In this document: positions 1-7,936 of the stretch, piece by piece | Position numbering within the stretch: position 1 is the stretch's first letter | How the letters are laid out: each line of letters starts with the position of its first letter | From: Clostridium sp. 'deep sea' | Lineage (GTDB): Bacteria; Bacillota; UBA994; PWPR01 | Length of the DNA: 64,000 nucleotides | Reading direction: 5' to 3' | Assembly: GCF_014931565.1 (NCBI RefSeq) | Contig: NZ_CP063353.1 | Location: 434,001-498,000, forward strand | Made by a program: the position numbers and the translations under genes | The notes under the pieces: model-generated | What the model saw: the letters and a program-made list of their open reading frames with translations, nothing else | Database searches by the model: none | Told to the model about the DNA's origin: nothing

Positions 1-166
1 CCCAAACATAACAACTCAACCCATGCCCATAGAATTAGCTGTAAAAAATAATAATATTGAAATATTGAACCTACTATTAAAACACGATGCTAAATTGAAT
101 GGCATTGCAAACCCTCTAATAATAGCTATTAGCAATAATAACCTAGAAATGATTACTATTAATTGA
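1..166 (+). pseudogene. Ankyrin-repeat gene, upstream fragment (5' end outside window, frameshifted)
   Basis: The frame that begins at base 2 is open from the window edge to a TGA at 164-166. It encodes about 1.5 ankyrin repeats, with the typical pattern of a PIELAVKNNN helix followed by EILNLLLKHDAKLN. The next repeat is cut mid-helix at EMITIN-stop. The missing remainder (LIDKGVDIN) continues at once in the frame that starts at base 159. One extra base, or two missing bases, near 150-160 would join the two frames. The ankyrin spacing (three residues between E and LL) fits a 2-bp loss better. The true start lies upstream of this window. Confidence 0.75.
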
Positions 167-212
167 CAAAGGTGTAGATATAAACAAAGGAGTAGATACA
201 ACACCAATAGAA

Positions 213-1379
213 TTGGCAATTGATAAAAATCACTTTGAAATAGTTAAACTTCTTTATAACAATGGAGCAGATATTAGTAGCATTAAAAACGAAGGGGTTT
301 TTCATAGTAAAGCCTTAAAATTAGGATACAAATACAACAATGAAGGCTTTGAAAATAGTCTAAGAAATGGCGATTATGATGCTATCAGCTTTTTCCTAAG
401 AGAGGGATTTGACTCTAATTTAAAATTTGATTTACATGATTATCCAATTACAATTATCGCAGAACACTGTGATACTAAACTGCTAAAACTACTACTTAAA
501 AATGGTGCAGATATAAACTCTTTGGGTTTCTACGGTAACACTGCATTATCCACTGTGGTCCAAAAAAATAATACACAAATAGTAAATTTTTTAATTGAAA
601 AAGGAGCGAATGTTAATCTTGGTTTTGGATTACCTTTAACTCTAGCGGTAGATAACAAAAATACTGAAATAGCTGAGATACTATTAAAACATGGAGCTGA
701 CCCAAATAAAGGGTGGGAAGATTATCCTATTAACGATGCAACTGGTAATGAAGATTTGAGTATGATTAAATTATTATTGAAATATGGTGCCGATCTAAAT
801 GTATCTAGTTATTCAGACTATAAGGGTTCTGGTGCATTAAACACAGCTGCTGCAACAGGAAACTTAAACCTAGTTAAGTTTTTAATCAATGAAGGTGCAG
901 AATTAGATATGATGAGCTGTTTATCTTTATCTTTAGCAGCTAAGTCTGGCGCATTAGATATTGTTAAATATTTGATTTCACTTGATGCTCAAGTGAACAA
1001 TAATACAGTTTTTACTCCTTTGTATGCTGCAGCATATAGTGGTGAGTTAGATATAATACAAGTTCTTATCTCCTGTGGGGCTGATATAAACAAACCCTCT
1101 GGCGATGACCTAAAGACAACTCCCTTATGTATAGCTTCAAGATTTGGTCATCTTAATGTAGTTAAATACCTCATAGAACAAGGTGCAAAAGTAAACCTAC
1201 CTAGTTTAAATAGTCCACTTATATTTGCAACTGAAGAAAACCAAATAGAAGTAGTTGAATATCTATTAGATGCAGGTGCTGACATAACTAAAAAAAATAT
1301 TCAAGGAAAAACAGCCATAGATATTGCGACTAAAAAAGGTTTTAATGAAATAATGCTCTTAATTAAATCTCATAACTAA
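213..1379 (+). CDS. Ankyrin repeat domain protein (3' part of a frameshifted gene)
   Basis: This is an array of roughly ten ankyrin repeats of about 33 residues each, with recurring G-A-D-I/V-N beta-turns and LL-K/I-x-x-G helices, running to the C-terminus. Ankyrin arrays act as protein-protein interaction scaffolds; no other domain, signal peptide or membrane segment is visible, so the target is unknown. The codon at 213 is a TTG inside a repeat, without a ribosome binding site, and is not a real start. The same frame is open back to about 159, where it continues the fragment upstream. The natural product is therefore one longer protein interrupted by an indel, or by a sequencing error. The repeats are diverged from each other, so the gene is not a recent tandem expansion. 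Function is unknown. Confidence 0.8.
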   Translation: MAIDKNHFEIVKLLYNNGADISSIKNEGVFHSKALKLGYKYNNEGFENSLRNGDYDAISFFLREGFDSNLKFDLHDYPITIIAEHCDTKLLKLLLKNGADINSLGFYGNTALSTVVQKNNTQIVNFLIEKGANVNLGFGLPLTLAVDNKNTEIAEILLKHGADPNKGWEDYPINDATGNEDLSMIKLLLKYGADLNVSSYSDYKGSGALNTAAATGNLNLVKFLINEGAELDMMSCLSLSLAAKSGALDIVKYLISLDAQVNNNTVFTPLYAAAYSGELDIIQVLISCGADINKPSGDDLKTTPLCIASRFGHLNVVKYLIEQGAKVNLPSLNSPLIFATEENQIEVVEYLLDAGADITKKNIQGKTAIDIATKKGFNEIMLLIKSHN

Positions 1380-1634
1380 ACCACAGGTTGGAATGGAAAC
1401 CAACCCCTACATTCAAATAATTTCAATCTATTTGTAGTAGAATGTATTGTGAATTAGTAGCATCTGCAAGCCATGTTTATATCTCGGCGCTACAAAGTGA
1501 AACGTATATTCAACCATTTGCAAAGCAAATCCCCACCGCGAACGAGGTGAGCCCAAACCGTTTTGCCCTAACAAACCCACCCCACGATGCCAAAGGCGAG
1601 TCCACCCCATAATTGCCTACAATTATCCAAACCA
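1380..1634. other. Intergenic segment, locally GC-richer, no gene seen
   Basis: This is about 250 bases between the ankyrin gene and the PBP gene. A weak inverted repeat (GGTTGG at 1386-1391, CCAACC at 1400-1405) follows the ankyrin stop and lacks a clear T-tract. Bases 1480-1615 are markedly richer in G+C than their surroundings and contain a short palindrome, ATTTGC-AAA-GCAAAT (1516-1530). A minus-strand ORF at 1428-1610 has no ribosome binding site and odd composition, so I do not call it. The segment could be a fragment of an interspersed repeat. Confidence 0.4.
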
Positions 1635-1662
1635 AAAAAATCGCTCTTGCGAGCGATTTTTT
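1635..1662. terminator. Bidirectional rho-independent terminator
   Basis: A 12-bp inverted repeat (arms 1635-1646 and 1651-1662, core ATCGCTC/GAGCGAT, loop TTGC) is flanked by A and T runs. It starts four bases past the PBP stop codon on the minus strand and can serve both converging genes. Confidence 0.85.
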
Positions 1663-1665
1663 GTT

Positions 1666-4077
1666 TTAGTTTCCACCATCAGCTGGTGGGTTATTTGGAT
1701 TTGGATTATCTCCATCATTAGGGTCGTTAGGGTCTGTTGGATCAGTTGGGTTACTAGGGTCCGTTGGATTATCAGGATTATTAGGATCTGTAGGATTATT
1801 TGGGTCTACAGGAGGGGTAACCCCAGTGTGTAGAGTACATGTATGTTTAGGTAACTCCCAAACTGAATCCTTAGGTAATTGTAATGGATTACCCTTTATA
1901 TCATATCTATCATAATCAGTTTCTCTAACAAACCTCTGTCTTAACACCACTGACTCAGCAGGACAATTTGGTCCAGCTAATTGACTGGTATCTTTACAAA
2001 TACGAACAGTTTTAAAGAAATCTTCTACTTCTGTTGGTTCTGTTCCCTTTATAAATATCTCATTATAGATAAATTGAGTTGGTGTATTTGGTCCTGGTAA
2101 TAATCCTGTTTTAGAACTAATTGGAATAGGTCCTATAATATTGTCAGGCACATCGAACTTAGTTTTAGGTGCTCCAATAGCTGTAAGGGCTTTATTCATC
2201 ATAGTACCCCAAACTTTTGCAGGATATCTACTACCTGTTAAACCAGCGCCGCGTTCTTGCCACTTTCTTTTCGAAAGAGGTATATTGCCTTTATTATCTC
2301 CAGAGCCAGGGGAGTAATTATAGCTATCATGACCAATCCATACACCACCTGCGTATTCTGGAGTATAGCCAACAAACCAAGTATACTGAGATCCCTGAGA
2401 TGTACCTGTTTTACCAGCAGCAGGATAATCACCAATAGTTCTAGCGTTTGTATAGTAGCTTGTAACACCTTCCAAAATATTTGTCATTATATAAGCTGAT
2501 TCTTTTTTCATAATATTGCTTTTAACTGTTTTAGGCTCATATATTGTATTGCCATTGCTGTCAGTAATTTTGGTTATATAAATGTTCTGCCATTTATCTG
2601 AGCTATCTTTACTTGAAACTAGCAGACCTTCATTGGCAAACACCCCAAAGGCTCTAACCATTTCTTCTAGGTTAAGCTCAGAACCACCTAATGCTGACGA
2701 TGGGTAAGGTTGAATTGTACTATTTATACCTAATTTATGGGCGAATTCAATACAGGGCTCAATGCCTATGTCCATAAATGTTTTCATTGCAGGTATGTTT
2801 AAAGATTTTACAATAGCAGTTCGCATTGGTAATAATCCTTGGAAGTTTCTAAAGAAGTTTAGAGGACGATATTCACCACGGCCCCAACCTTTATATGAAA
2901 CGGGAGCATCATCAATAATAGTTCCTGCTGTGTATCCTTTTTCTTCAATTGCTATTGCGTAATCAATAACAGGTTTAACACTTGATCCAGTTGGTACATA
3001 TGATTGTGCATAACGTTTCAGTCCGTTTTGAGTGATATCTCTATCACCAACTGCTGCTTTAACATGACCTGTTTGTGGATCAATTATCATAGCGGCAATT
3101 TGAGGACCCATTGTACCATCGGCTTCTTCTTCACCAAGGTTTTCCATAATTTCGGTCACGGTTTCCTCAACCGCCTTTTGCATCTCTTGGTTCAAGGTAG
3201 TATAAATATGAATTCCGCCAGAGAAAATAAGTTTGTCTGCTTCAACTGAATTGCTACAGTAACCATTTTCAATTAACACATTTTTTGCTACTTCTTTCAT
3301 GTACCAAGTATACTGAGGGTATTTTTGAGGACTTTTTCTTGTTGAACCATTTAATATTACCTTCTCTTCTTTCGCTTCACTAGCTTCAGCCTCAGTTATT
3401 AAACCTTGCTTAGCCATTTGAGATAATACTAAATTTCTTCGATTTATTGATTTCTCAAGATTATTAAATGGAGAGAAATAGTTAGGTCTTTGGTTAAGAC
3501 CTGCCAACATAGCACACTCAGCTAATGATAAATCTTTAACTGTCTTTCCAAAGTACATATTACTACCCGCCTCAACACCATGCGCATAGTGACCCATAAA
3601 TGCTCGATTAAGATACATCTGTAGTATTTCCTCTTTGGTGTAAAGACGTTCCAATTTAATAGCTAACCATTGCTCTTGTATTTTTCTTTCCCAATTTCTT
3701 GCTGGGGTAAGGATAGATAGCTTAAGTAGCTGTTGAGTAATGGTACTTGCACCCTCTATTCGGCCACCAGTTAGTCTCTTAAACACAGCTCTACCGATAG
3801 ACTCAAAATCAATACCTATATGGCTCCAAAACCTTTCATCTTCAATGGCAATAAAAGCGTTTATTAAGTTTTTAGGCATATCCTGATAAGGTACAACCGT
3901 TCTATCTTCTTCACCATGAAAAGTAGCATATAGTTCATCTTTGTCATCATAAACATATGAAGTTTGAACTGGCACTAACTTATGAGGATTTAAAGTAGGA
4001 GCAGTTAGTATAAACTTTAGTACAAATCCTCCAACAGTTAATCCGGCTATTAAAAGAATAGCTAAAAAAGAAACCAT
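1666..4077 (-). CDS. Class A penicillin-binding protein (PBP1A-type transglycosylase/transpeptidase)
   Basis: This bifunctional peptidoglycan synthase is anchored in the membrane and polymerises and cross-links glycan strands outside the cell. Numbered from the ATG at 4077, residues 2-24 are the membrane anchor. The GT51 domain carries the catalytic IEDERFWSH motif (Glu79). The transpeptidase domain has SxxK (Ser365-Lys368), SLN (425-427) and KTG (556-558). The C-terminus from about residue 750 is a low-complexity Pro/Asn/Asp tail. The ATG at 4077 has no ribosome binding site, and the usual basic cytoplasmic segment is missing. That segment (KKRRKKK-type) is found upstream in another frame, starting at a TTG at 4166 behind a perfect AGGAGG. 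It rejoins this frame if one A is added to a poly-A run at 4100-4118. All catalytic motifs are intact. The gene is monocistronic. Confidence 0.93.
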   Translation of the reverse strand: MVSFLAILLIAGLTVGGFVLKFILTAPTLNPHKLVPVQTSYVYDDKDELYATFHGEEDRTVVPYQDMPKNLINAFIAIEDERFWSHIGIDFESIGRAVFKRLTGGRIEGASTITQQLLKLSILTPARNWERKIQEQWLAIKLERLYTKEEILQMYLNRAFMGHYAHGVEAGSNMYFGKTVKDLSLAECAMLAGLNQRPNYFSPFNNLEKSINRRNLVLSQMAKQGLITEAEASEAKEEKVILNGSTRKSPQKYPQYTWYMKEVAKNVLIENGYCSNSVEADKLIFSGGIHIYTTLNQEMQKAVEETVTEIMENLGEEEADGTMGPQIAAMIIDPQTGHVKAAVGDRDITQNGLKRYAQSYVPTGSSVKPVIDYAIAIEEKGYTAGTIIDDAPVSYKGWGRGEYRPLNFFRNFQGLLPMRTAIVKSLNIPAMKTFMDIGIEPCIEFAHKLGINSTIQPYPSSALGGSELNLEEMVRAFGVFANEGLLVSSKDSSDKWQNIYITKITDSNGNTIYEPKTVKSNIMKKESAYIMTNILEGVTSYYTNARTIGDYPAAGKTGTSQGSQYTWFVGYTPEYAGGVWIGHDSYNYSPGSGDNKGNIPLSKRKWQERGAGLTGSRYPAKVWGTMMNKALTAIGAPKTKFDVPDNIIGPIPISSKTGLLPGPNTPTQFIYNEIFIKGTEPTEVEDFFKTVRICKDTSQLAGPNCPAESVVLRQRFVRETDYDRYDIKGNPLQLPKDSVWELPKHTCTLHTGVTPPVDPNNPTDPNNPDNPTDPSNPTDPTDPNDPNDGDNPNPNNPPADGGN

Positions 4078-4180
4078 AACATAGAAGAAGACACCATGCT
4101 TTTTTTTCTTCTTTTTTTACTTAATGATTTGTTTGATGGACTTATTTTCTTTGTTTTATCATCCAATTATAATTCCTCCT
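4078..4180 (-). other. Displaced N-terminus of the PBP: RBS, TTG start and poly-A frameshift site
   Basis: Reading the minus strand, AGGAGG (4180-4175) is followed after 8 nt by TTG (4166-4164). This opens about 22 codons rich in Lys, Arg and Ser. The frame then meets two A-runs (seven and eight A on the minus strand, 4118-4112 and 4107-4100) and is off by one base relative to the transmembrane segment. Adding one A gives SKKRRKKKHGVFFYV joined directly to the MVSFLAILL anchor, the normal class A PBP layout. The cause may be a 1-bp deletion, a sequencing error, or a slippage site that produces some full-length protein. Confidence 0.7.
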
Positions 4181-4403
4181 CAATATTCGACGGCAACCAT
4201 GAATATTATAGCATAGTCCTTACATTTGAAGGAAGTAAAAATATACCACAATAAGAACAATGTAATAATTAAGTAAATAAACACAGTATAGGCAAATTAA
4301 AAAAAACATTATTATTAAAGAGTTTTTTCGTTTAATAAATATGATTTAAAAGAATAATGTAATTAATTACAAGGAAAACTAAGGTTAATCAGGAGCTAAA
4401 AAG

Positions 4404-5525
4404 GTGATAAACATGGCAAAAATTTTAATACTTCCTTTATTAACCATGACATCTGGCCATCATAAAGTGGCAGATGTTGTTTCTAAGGAATTAAAGGCAA
4501 TGAATCATGAGGTAATAACAGTAGATATTTTGTCTGATTCATGGGGTAGCTTAGAGAAAAGTATTACAAATATATATAAAAAAGTTTTAGGTATATTTCC
4601 GCAAAGTTATGAAGCACTCTATAGGTTTATAGCTGGACCAGAAAACTATAATAAACTTAACTTTACTAAGGGTTTAGGTTGTTTATTTTCTTATAACATG
4701 AAGGCGATAATTAAAAGGGAAAGACCAGATTTTATTATATGTACGCATGGTTTTCCTTCATCTATTATAAATAAACTTAAGGAAAAAAATAAATGTAAAA
4801 TACCTGTTTTAAACATCTATACAGATTTTTTTATTAATAACTTTTGGGGCTGCAGTAAAGTAGAGTATCATTTTGTATCATCCTTAAAAATGAAAAAGCT
4901 GATATTAAAACGTAATAACAACGCTCTTGTATATATAACAGGTATACCTGTAAGTAGGGTGTTTAACAAAACTAGTGCTACAAAAGAAAAACCTAATTCA
5001 GTATTAATAACAGGTGGCAGTGGAGGTTATGGATCTATCTTAAAAATACTAAGCAACCTAAATTGTAAAGGTAGTCTAAACTATAAAATTATGTGTGGCT
5101 CTAATAACAAGCTGTTCTCTAATATTGAAGCATTGCACATTAAAAACATAAAGCCTTTACCATATGTTAATTCTGCAACAGAAATATGTAAGCTATATGA
5201 TGAAGCTAGCATTATTATTGGTAAACCTGGTGGCATAACAATAACAGAATGTTTAAAAAGAAAGAAGATGTTTTATATTCATAGTTGTTTGCCTGGTCAG
5301 GAATATTATAACTACCATTACTTAAAAGGCTTAGCTTTAATATATGATGGGCTCAATAAAAAGATAACCGAAAAACAGTTACTAAACATAATCATTAATA
5401 ACCCTAAAAAAACTGAAATTACGAATAATGTTAATACATATTTACAGCAATTAAAGCCAAGTATTTTTGAAACTCTAAATAATATTGTTAACAGTAAATA
5501 TTTAACCAAAACAATAGGAGGATAA
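4404..5525 (+). CDS. MGDG-synthase/UgtP-like diacylglycerol glycosyltransferase
   Basis: This 373-aa GT28-type glycosyltransferase resembles the processive diacylglycerol glucosyltransferases (UgtP/YpfP) and plant MGDG synthases. They transfer sugar from a UDP-sugar to diacylglycerol at the membrane to make glycolipids. The N-terminal half has the family opening (ILILPLLTMTSGHHKVA, then NHEVITVDIL). The C-terminal nucleotide-sugar fold has a glycine loop (LITGGSGGYG) and the donor-binding GKPGGITITEC segment. GTG at 4404 lies 8 nt from AGGAG (4391-4395); an in-frame ATG at 4413 is the alternative. The ribosome binding site of the patatin-like gene overlaps this stop codon, so the two are co-translated and probably handle membrane lipids together. 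The sugar and exact acceptor cannot be read from sequence. Confidence 0.82.
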   Translation: MINMAKILILPLLTMTSGHHKVADVVSKELKAMNHEVITVDILSDSWGSLEKSITNIYKKVLGIFPQSYEALYRFIAGPENYNKLNFTKGLGCLFSYNMKAIIKRERPDFIICTHGFPSSIINKLKEKNKCKIPVLNIYTDFFINNFWGCSKVEYHFVSSLKMKKLILKRNNNALVYITGIPVSRVFNKTSATKEKPNSVLITGGSGGYGSILKILSNLNCKGSLNYKIMCGSNNKLFSNIEALHIKNIKPLPYVNSATEICKLYDEASIIIGKPGGITITECLKRKKMFYIHSCLPGQEYYNYHYLKGLALIYDGLNKKITEKQLLNIIINNPKKTEITNNVNTYLQQLKPSIFETLNNIVNSKYLTKTIGG

Positions 5526-5529
5526 TATA

Positions 5530-6339
5530 ATGACAAAGATAGGACTTTCACTTGGTGGCGGCTCACTAAGGGGGGTTGCCCATATTGGGGTTTTACAGGA
5601 GTTTGAAGATAAAGGGGTAACAATTGATTATTTAGCTGGGACAAGCAGTGGGGCATTAATAGCTGGTTTATATGCTGCCGGAATATCACCTAATAATATG
5701 ATATCTTTAATCCATGACCTTGAATGGAAAAGATATATAGATGTGAAGTTTCCAACTTTGGCATTAATTAAAGGTAAAAAAATATACAAAGACTTAATTC
5801 GATTAACTGAAGGAAAGCATTTTAAAGATCTAGATATTCCATTATCAGTTGTGTGTATAGACTTAACTGAGGGATGTTTAAAGGTTATTAACACAGGTGA
5901 GGTAGCAAAAGCTATTAGAGCTAGTATAGCAATTCCAGGTATCTTTCATCCTGTAAAGTATAATGACCATATTTATGTCGATGGTTATATATTAAATAAT
6001 AATCCAGCAGATGTAGTTAAAAACATGGGTGCAGATTATGTTGTAGCAGTTAAAGTTAAAGGGTTAGTAGATAATGAACCTGTAAAAGGTATAATAACTA
6101 GTCTAAAAAAATACATGAACATAGCAAGTAGTTTACGAACAACTGAGCAGTTAAGAGAAAATGCAGACGTTATAATTGATATTAACTGTGAAAAATTTGG
6201 AAAAATAAGCTTAAAAACTAAGCAATTTTTAGAAATAATAAAGGAAGGCAAAGATACTACAAATCAAATGATACAGGATTATAATATAGTTAACTTGGCA
6301 GACTATAATATGGTAAGTAGCATAAGTAATATTGATTAA
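5530..6339 (+). CDS. Patatin-like phospholipase (RssA/YchK type)
   Basis: This is a 269-aa bacterial patatin, a serine acyl hydrolase using a Ser-Asp dyad. The oxyanion loop GGGSLRG is at residues 9-15, the nucleophile elbow G-T-S-S-G at 37-41 (Ser39), and the catalytic Asp lies in the DG pair at 151-152. Length is normal for the family and there is no signal peptide, so it should be cytoplasmic or peripherally membrane-bound. It starts 5 nt after the glycosyltransferase stop, with its ribosome binding site (AGGAGGAT) inside the end of that gene, so the pair forms an operon. A role in turnover of membrane lipids is inferred from this pairing. The actual substrate is unknown. Confidence 0.9.
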   Translation: MTKIGLSLGGGSLRGVAHIGVLQEFEDKGVTIDYLAGTSSGALIAGLYAAGISPNNMISLIHDLEWKRYIDVKFPTLALIKGKKIYKDLIRLTEGKHFKDLDIPLSVVCIDLTEGCLKVINTGEVAKAIRASIAIPGIFHPVKYNDHIYVDGYILNNNPADVVKNMGADYVVAVKVKGLVDNEPVKGIITSLKKYMNIASSLRTTEQLRENADVIIDINCEKFGKISLKTKQFLEIIKEGKDTTNQMIQDYNIVNLADYNMVSSISNID

Positions 6340-6547
6340 AGGGTACCTAGTTAACATCACCTACATAGAACATGCAAAAAAATATCTATTATATTAATTC
6401 CTAATATCTTTCTGTGCCCTTAGTATTTAATCAAGATTAAAGCAAGTAATTAATGCTTTAAGAAACCAAGGGCACGAAGTAATAAAGAAATATGTTATAT
6501 AGCCCCTTACTTTTACTTATAAGTAGTACAAGTGTAGTATGAGAGTA
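6340..6547. other. Intergenic; possible remnant of a glycosyltransferase N-terminus
   Basis: No complete gene is seen here. A short open stretch at about 6430-6502 (+) reads SRLKQVINALRNQGHEVIKKY before a stop. It resembles the first helix and strand of a GT28/MGDG-type glycosyltransferase (compare NHEVITVDIL in the gene at 4404). The preceding bases carry stops in all frames, so if real it is a decayed fragment. This is only a resemblance of some twenty residues. Confidence 0.25.
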
Positions 6548-6787
6548 TTATTGAATATCATCTTCGCTAATTAACTGCAAAATCTTGTTTAAAAGCAATT
6601 CTGGGTTTTCCTCAACCAATAGCTTTCCATGAAAGTCTGCAATACAGCTAGTAAAACAGTCTCCACACTCTCCTAAACACCTAGTTGTTCTAATCTCATA
6701 GTTTTTGAGATTCATTTCAATAAGTTTTTCCATTACTACATTTGTACCTAATTCAAAGTTTTGTTTGCAAAATGTTATCTTTTTCAT
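6548..6787 (-). CDS. DUF1450 family small cysteine-rich protein (YuzB-like)
   Basis: This 79-aa protein matches the DUF1450/YuzB pattern. A cysteine near the N-terminus (Cys7) is followed by a cluster at Cys37, Cys41, Cys44 and Cys48 (RCLGECGDCFTSC), and a hydrophobic C-terminal helix ends the protein. Members are thought to adopt a thioredoxin-like fold similar to small 2Fe-2S ferredoxins. Metal binding is inferred from the cysteine spacing, and no function is established. The gene stands alone and is divergent from the beta-propeller gene. Confidence 0.75.
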   Translation of the reverse strand: MKKITFCKQNFELGTNVVMEKLIEMNLKNYEIRTTRCLGECGDCFTSCIADFHGKLLVEENPELLLNKILQLISEDDIQ

Positions 6788-6819
6788 CTTTATATCCTCT
6801 ATTTTATCTCAGTTTTATG

Positions 6820-6851
6820 CTATAATTCTAACATTAACGTTAAAATTATAG
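6820..6851 (+). promoter_or_regulatory. -10 element and inverted repeat before the beta-propeller gene
   Basis: A perfect TATAAT (6821-6826) lies about 45 bases before the start codon at 6869. It sits in the left arm of an inverted repeat (CTATAATT at 6820-6827, AATTATAG at 6844-6851), with a palindromic TTAACGTTAA at 6834-6843 between the arms. No convincing -35 is visible. The repeat could be an operator or only AT-rich chance. Confidence 0.4.
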
Positions 6852-6868
6852 AAGTGGAGGTAGCTAAA

Positions 6869-7768
6869 ATGACAAGGTTTTTAATCGTACTCAATAAGGA
6901 TGAACATACAATTTCGTTCATTAATCCTTGTACCGGTGACACTGTTAAAAAGATTGATGTAGATATAAATCCACACGAAGTAGATTTAAACTCTAACGGT
7001 TCATTGGCTTACGTTACTAACTCTGGAGGAAACACAGTATCTGTTATAGATACATATAAAAAAGAAGAAATATATCGTATCAAACATGATGGTTTTAAGT
7101 TTCCACATGGTGTAGGTGTTACAAAAGACAATAAGTCTGTGTTTATAGCATCAACTTATGCCAATAGAGTATATGTGATAGATACACAAACAAATCAAGT
7201 AAGGCATGAAATAGTTACTAATCAGCTCAAAACTCACATGATTTATTTTTCACCTAACAAAGATTTAATATATGTCCCTAATATTGGCTCTAACAACATG
7301 ACTATAATTGATGTTGAAACCGAAAAAGTGCTAAGCCACATTCCTGTTGGTGCAGGTCCAGAAGGAGCTGCAGTTTGCAAAAATAATAACAAATTATATG
7401 TAGCTAATCAACATGATAATAATATATATATTATTAATAGTGAGCACTATGAGATAGAGAAAATTATTAAAGTTGGCACTTTACCTATTCGTTTAGTATT
7501 TAGTCCAAACGGTAAATATGCTTTTATTCCAAACAGAGAATCAGGAGATTTATCTATTATAGATACAGATTTAGAAAAGGAAATAAAGCGCATAAGAGTA
7601 GGTGTATGGCCAGGAGGTACAGTATTTAATACCAGTGGAACATATGCTTATATTGCAAATAATAAAAGCAATGATATTTCTGTTGTAGATGTTACAAGCT
7701 TAAAAGAAGTAAATAGAATAGATGCTGGTATTCATCCAGATGGAATTATATATTTAGAGCAGAAATAA
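6869..7768 (+). CDS. YVTN-family beta-propeller repeat protein
   Basis: This 299-aa protein is built of about seven repeats of about 42 residues. They show the YVTN pattern: LAYVTNSGGNTVSVIDT, LYVANQHDNNIYIIN and AYIANNKSNDISVVD, each followed by a G-x-x-P-x-G type loop. It should fold as a seven-bladed propeller like the surface-layer/lactonase superfamily. No signal peptide or anchor is present, so a cytoplasmic location is likely. The start is the ATG at 6869, 8 nt after GTGGAGG (6854-6860). The longer in-frame extension back to 6761 overlaps the divergent gene and is unsupported. Substrate or partner is unknown. Confidence 0.82.
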   Translation: MTRFLIVLNKDEHTISFINPCTGDTVKKIDVDINPHEVDLNSNGSLAYVTNSGGNTVSVIDTYKKEEIYRIKHDGFKFPHGVGVTKDNKSVFIASTYANRVYVIDTQTNQVRHEIVTNQLKTHMIYFSPNKDLIYVPNIGSNNMTIIDVETEKVLSHIPVGAGPEGAAVCKNNNKLYVANQHDNNIYIINSEHYEIEKIIKVGTLPIRLVFSPNGKYAFIPNRESGDLSIIDTDLEKEIKRIRVGVWPGGTVFNTSGTYAYIANNKSNDISVVDVTSLKEVNRIDAGIHPDGIIYLEQK

Positions 7769-7809
7769 AGATAAATTAAATTATTATTCTCTGTTAATTT
7801 AGGAATTAA

Positions 7810-7840
7810 TTGATAATACTGTTTATATATACATTATAAT
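7810..7840 (+). promoter_or_regulatory. Candidate sigma-A promoter
   Basis: TTGATA (7810-7815) and TATAAT (7835-7840) are separated by 19 bp, about 100 bp upstream of the ATG at 7937. The -10 is perfect; the spacer is long. Confidence 0.4.
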
Positions 7841-7936
7841 CAAAGTTAAGTAAGAAGAATGAAGTTTCAGTATATAGGCAGGATATAATACAAGAATATC
7901 GAAATTAATTAATACTTGAAATTTAGGGGGAAAATT

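Noticed and set aside
1428-1610. 60-codon minus-strand ORF in the GC-richer island
   Set aside because: It has no ribosome binding site, unusual Trp/Gly/Arg composition and no recognisable domain.
6761-6868. N-terminal extension of the beta-propeller protein
   Set aside because: The extension overlaps the divergent DUF1450 gene and its promoter region. The ATG at 6869 has a proper ribosome binding site.
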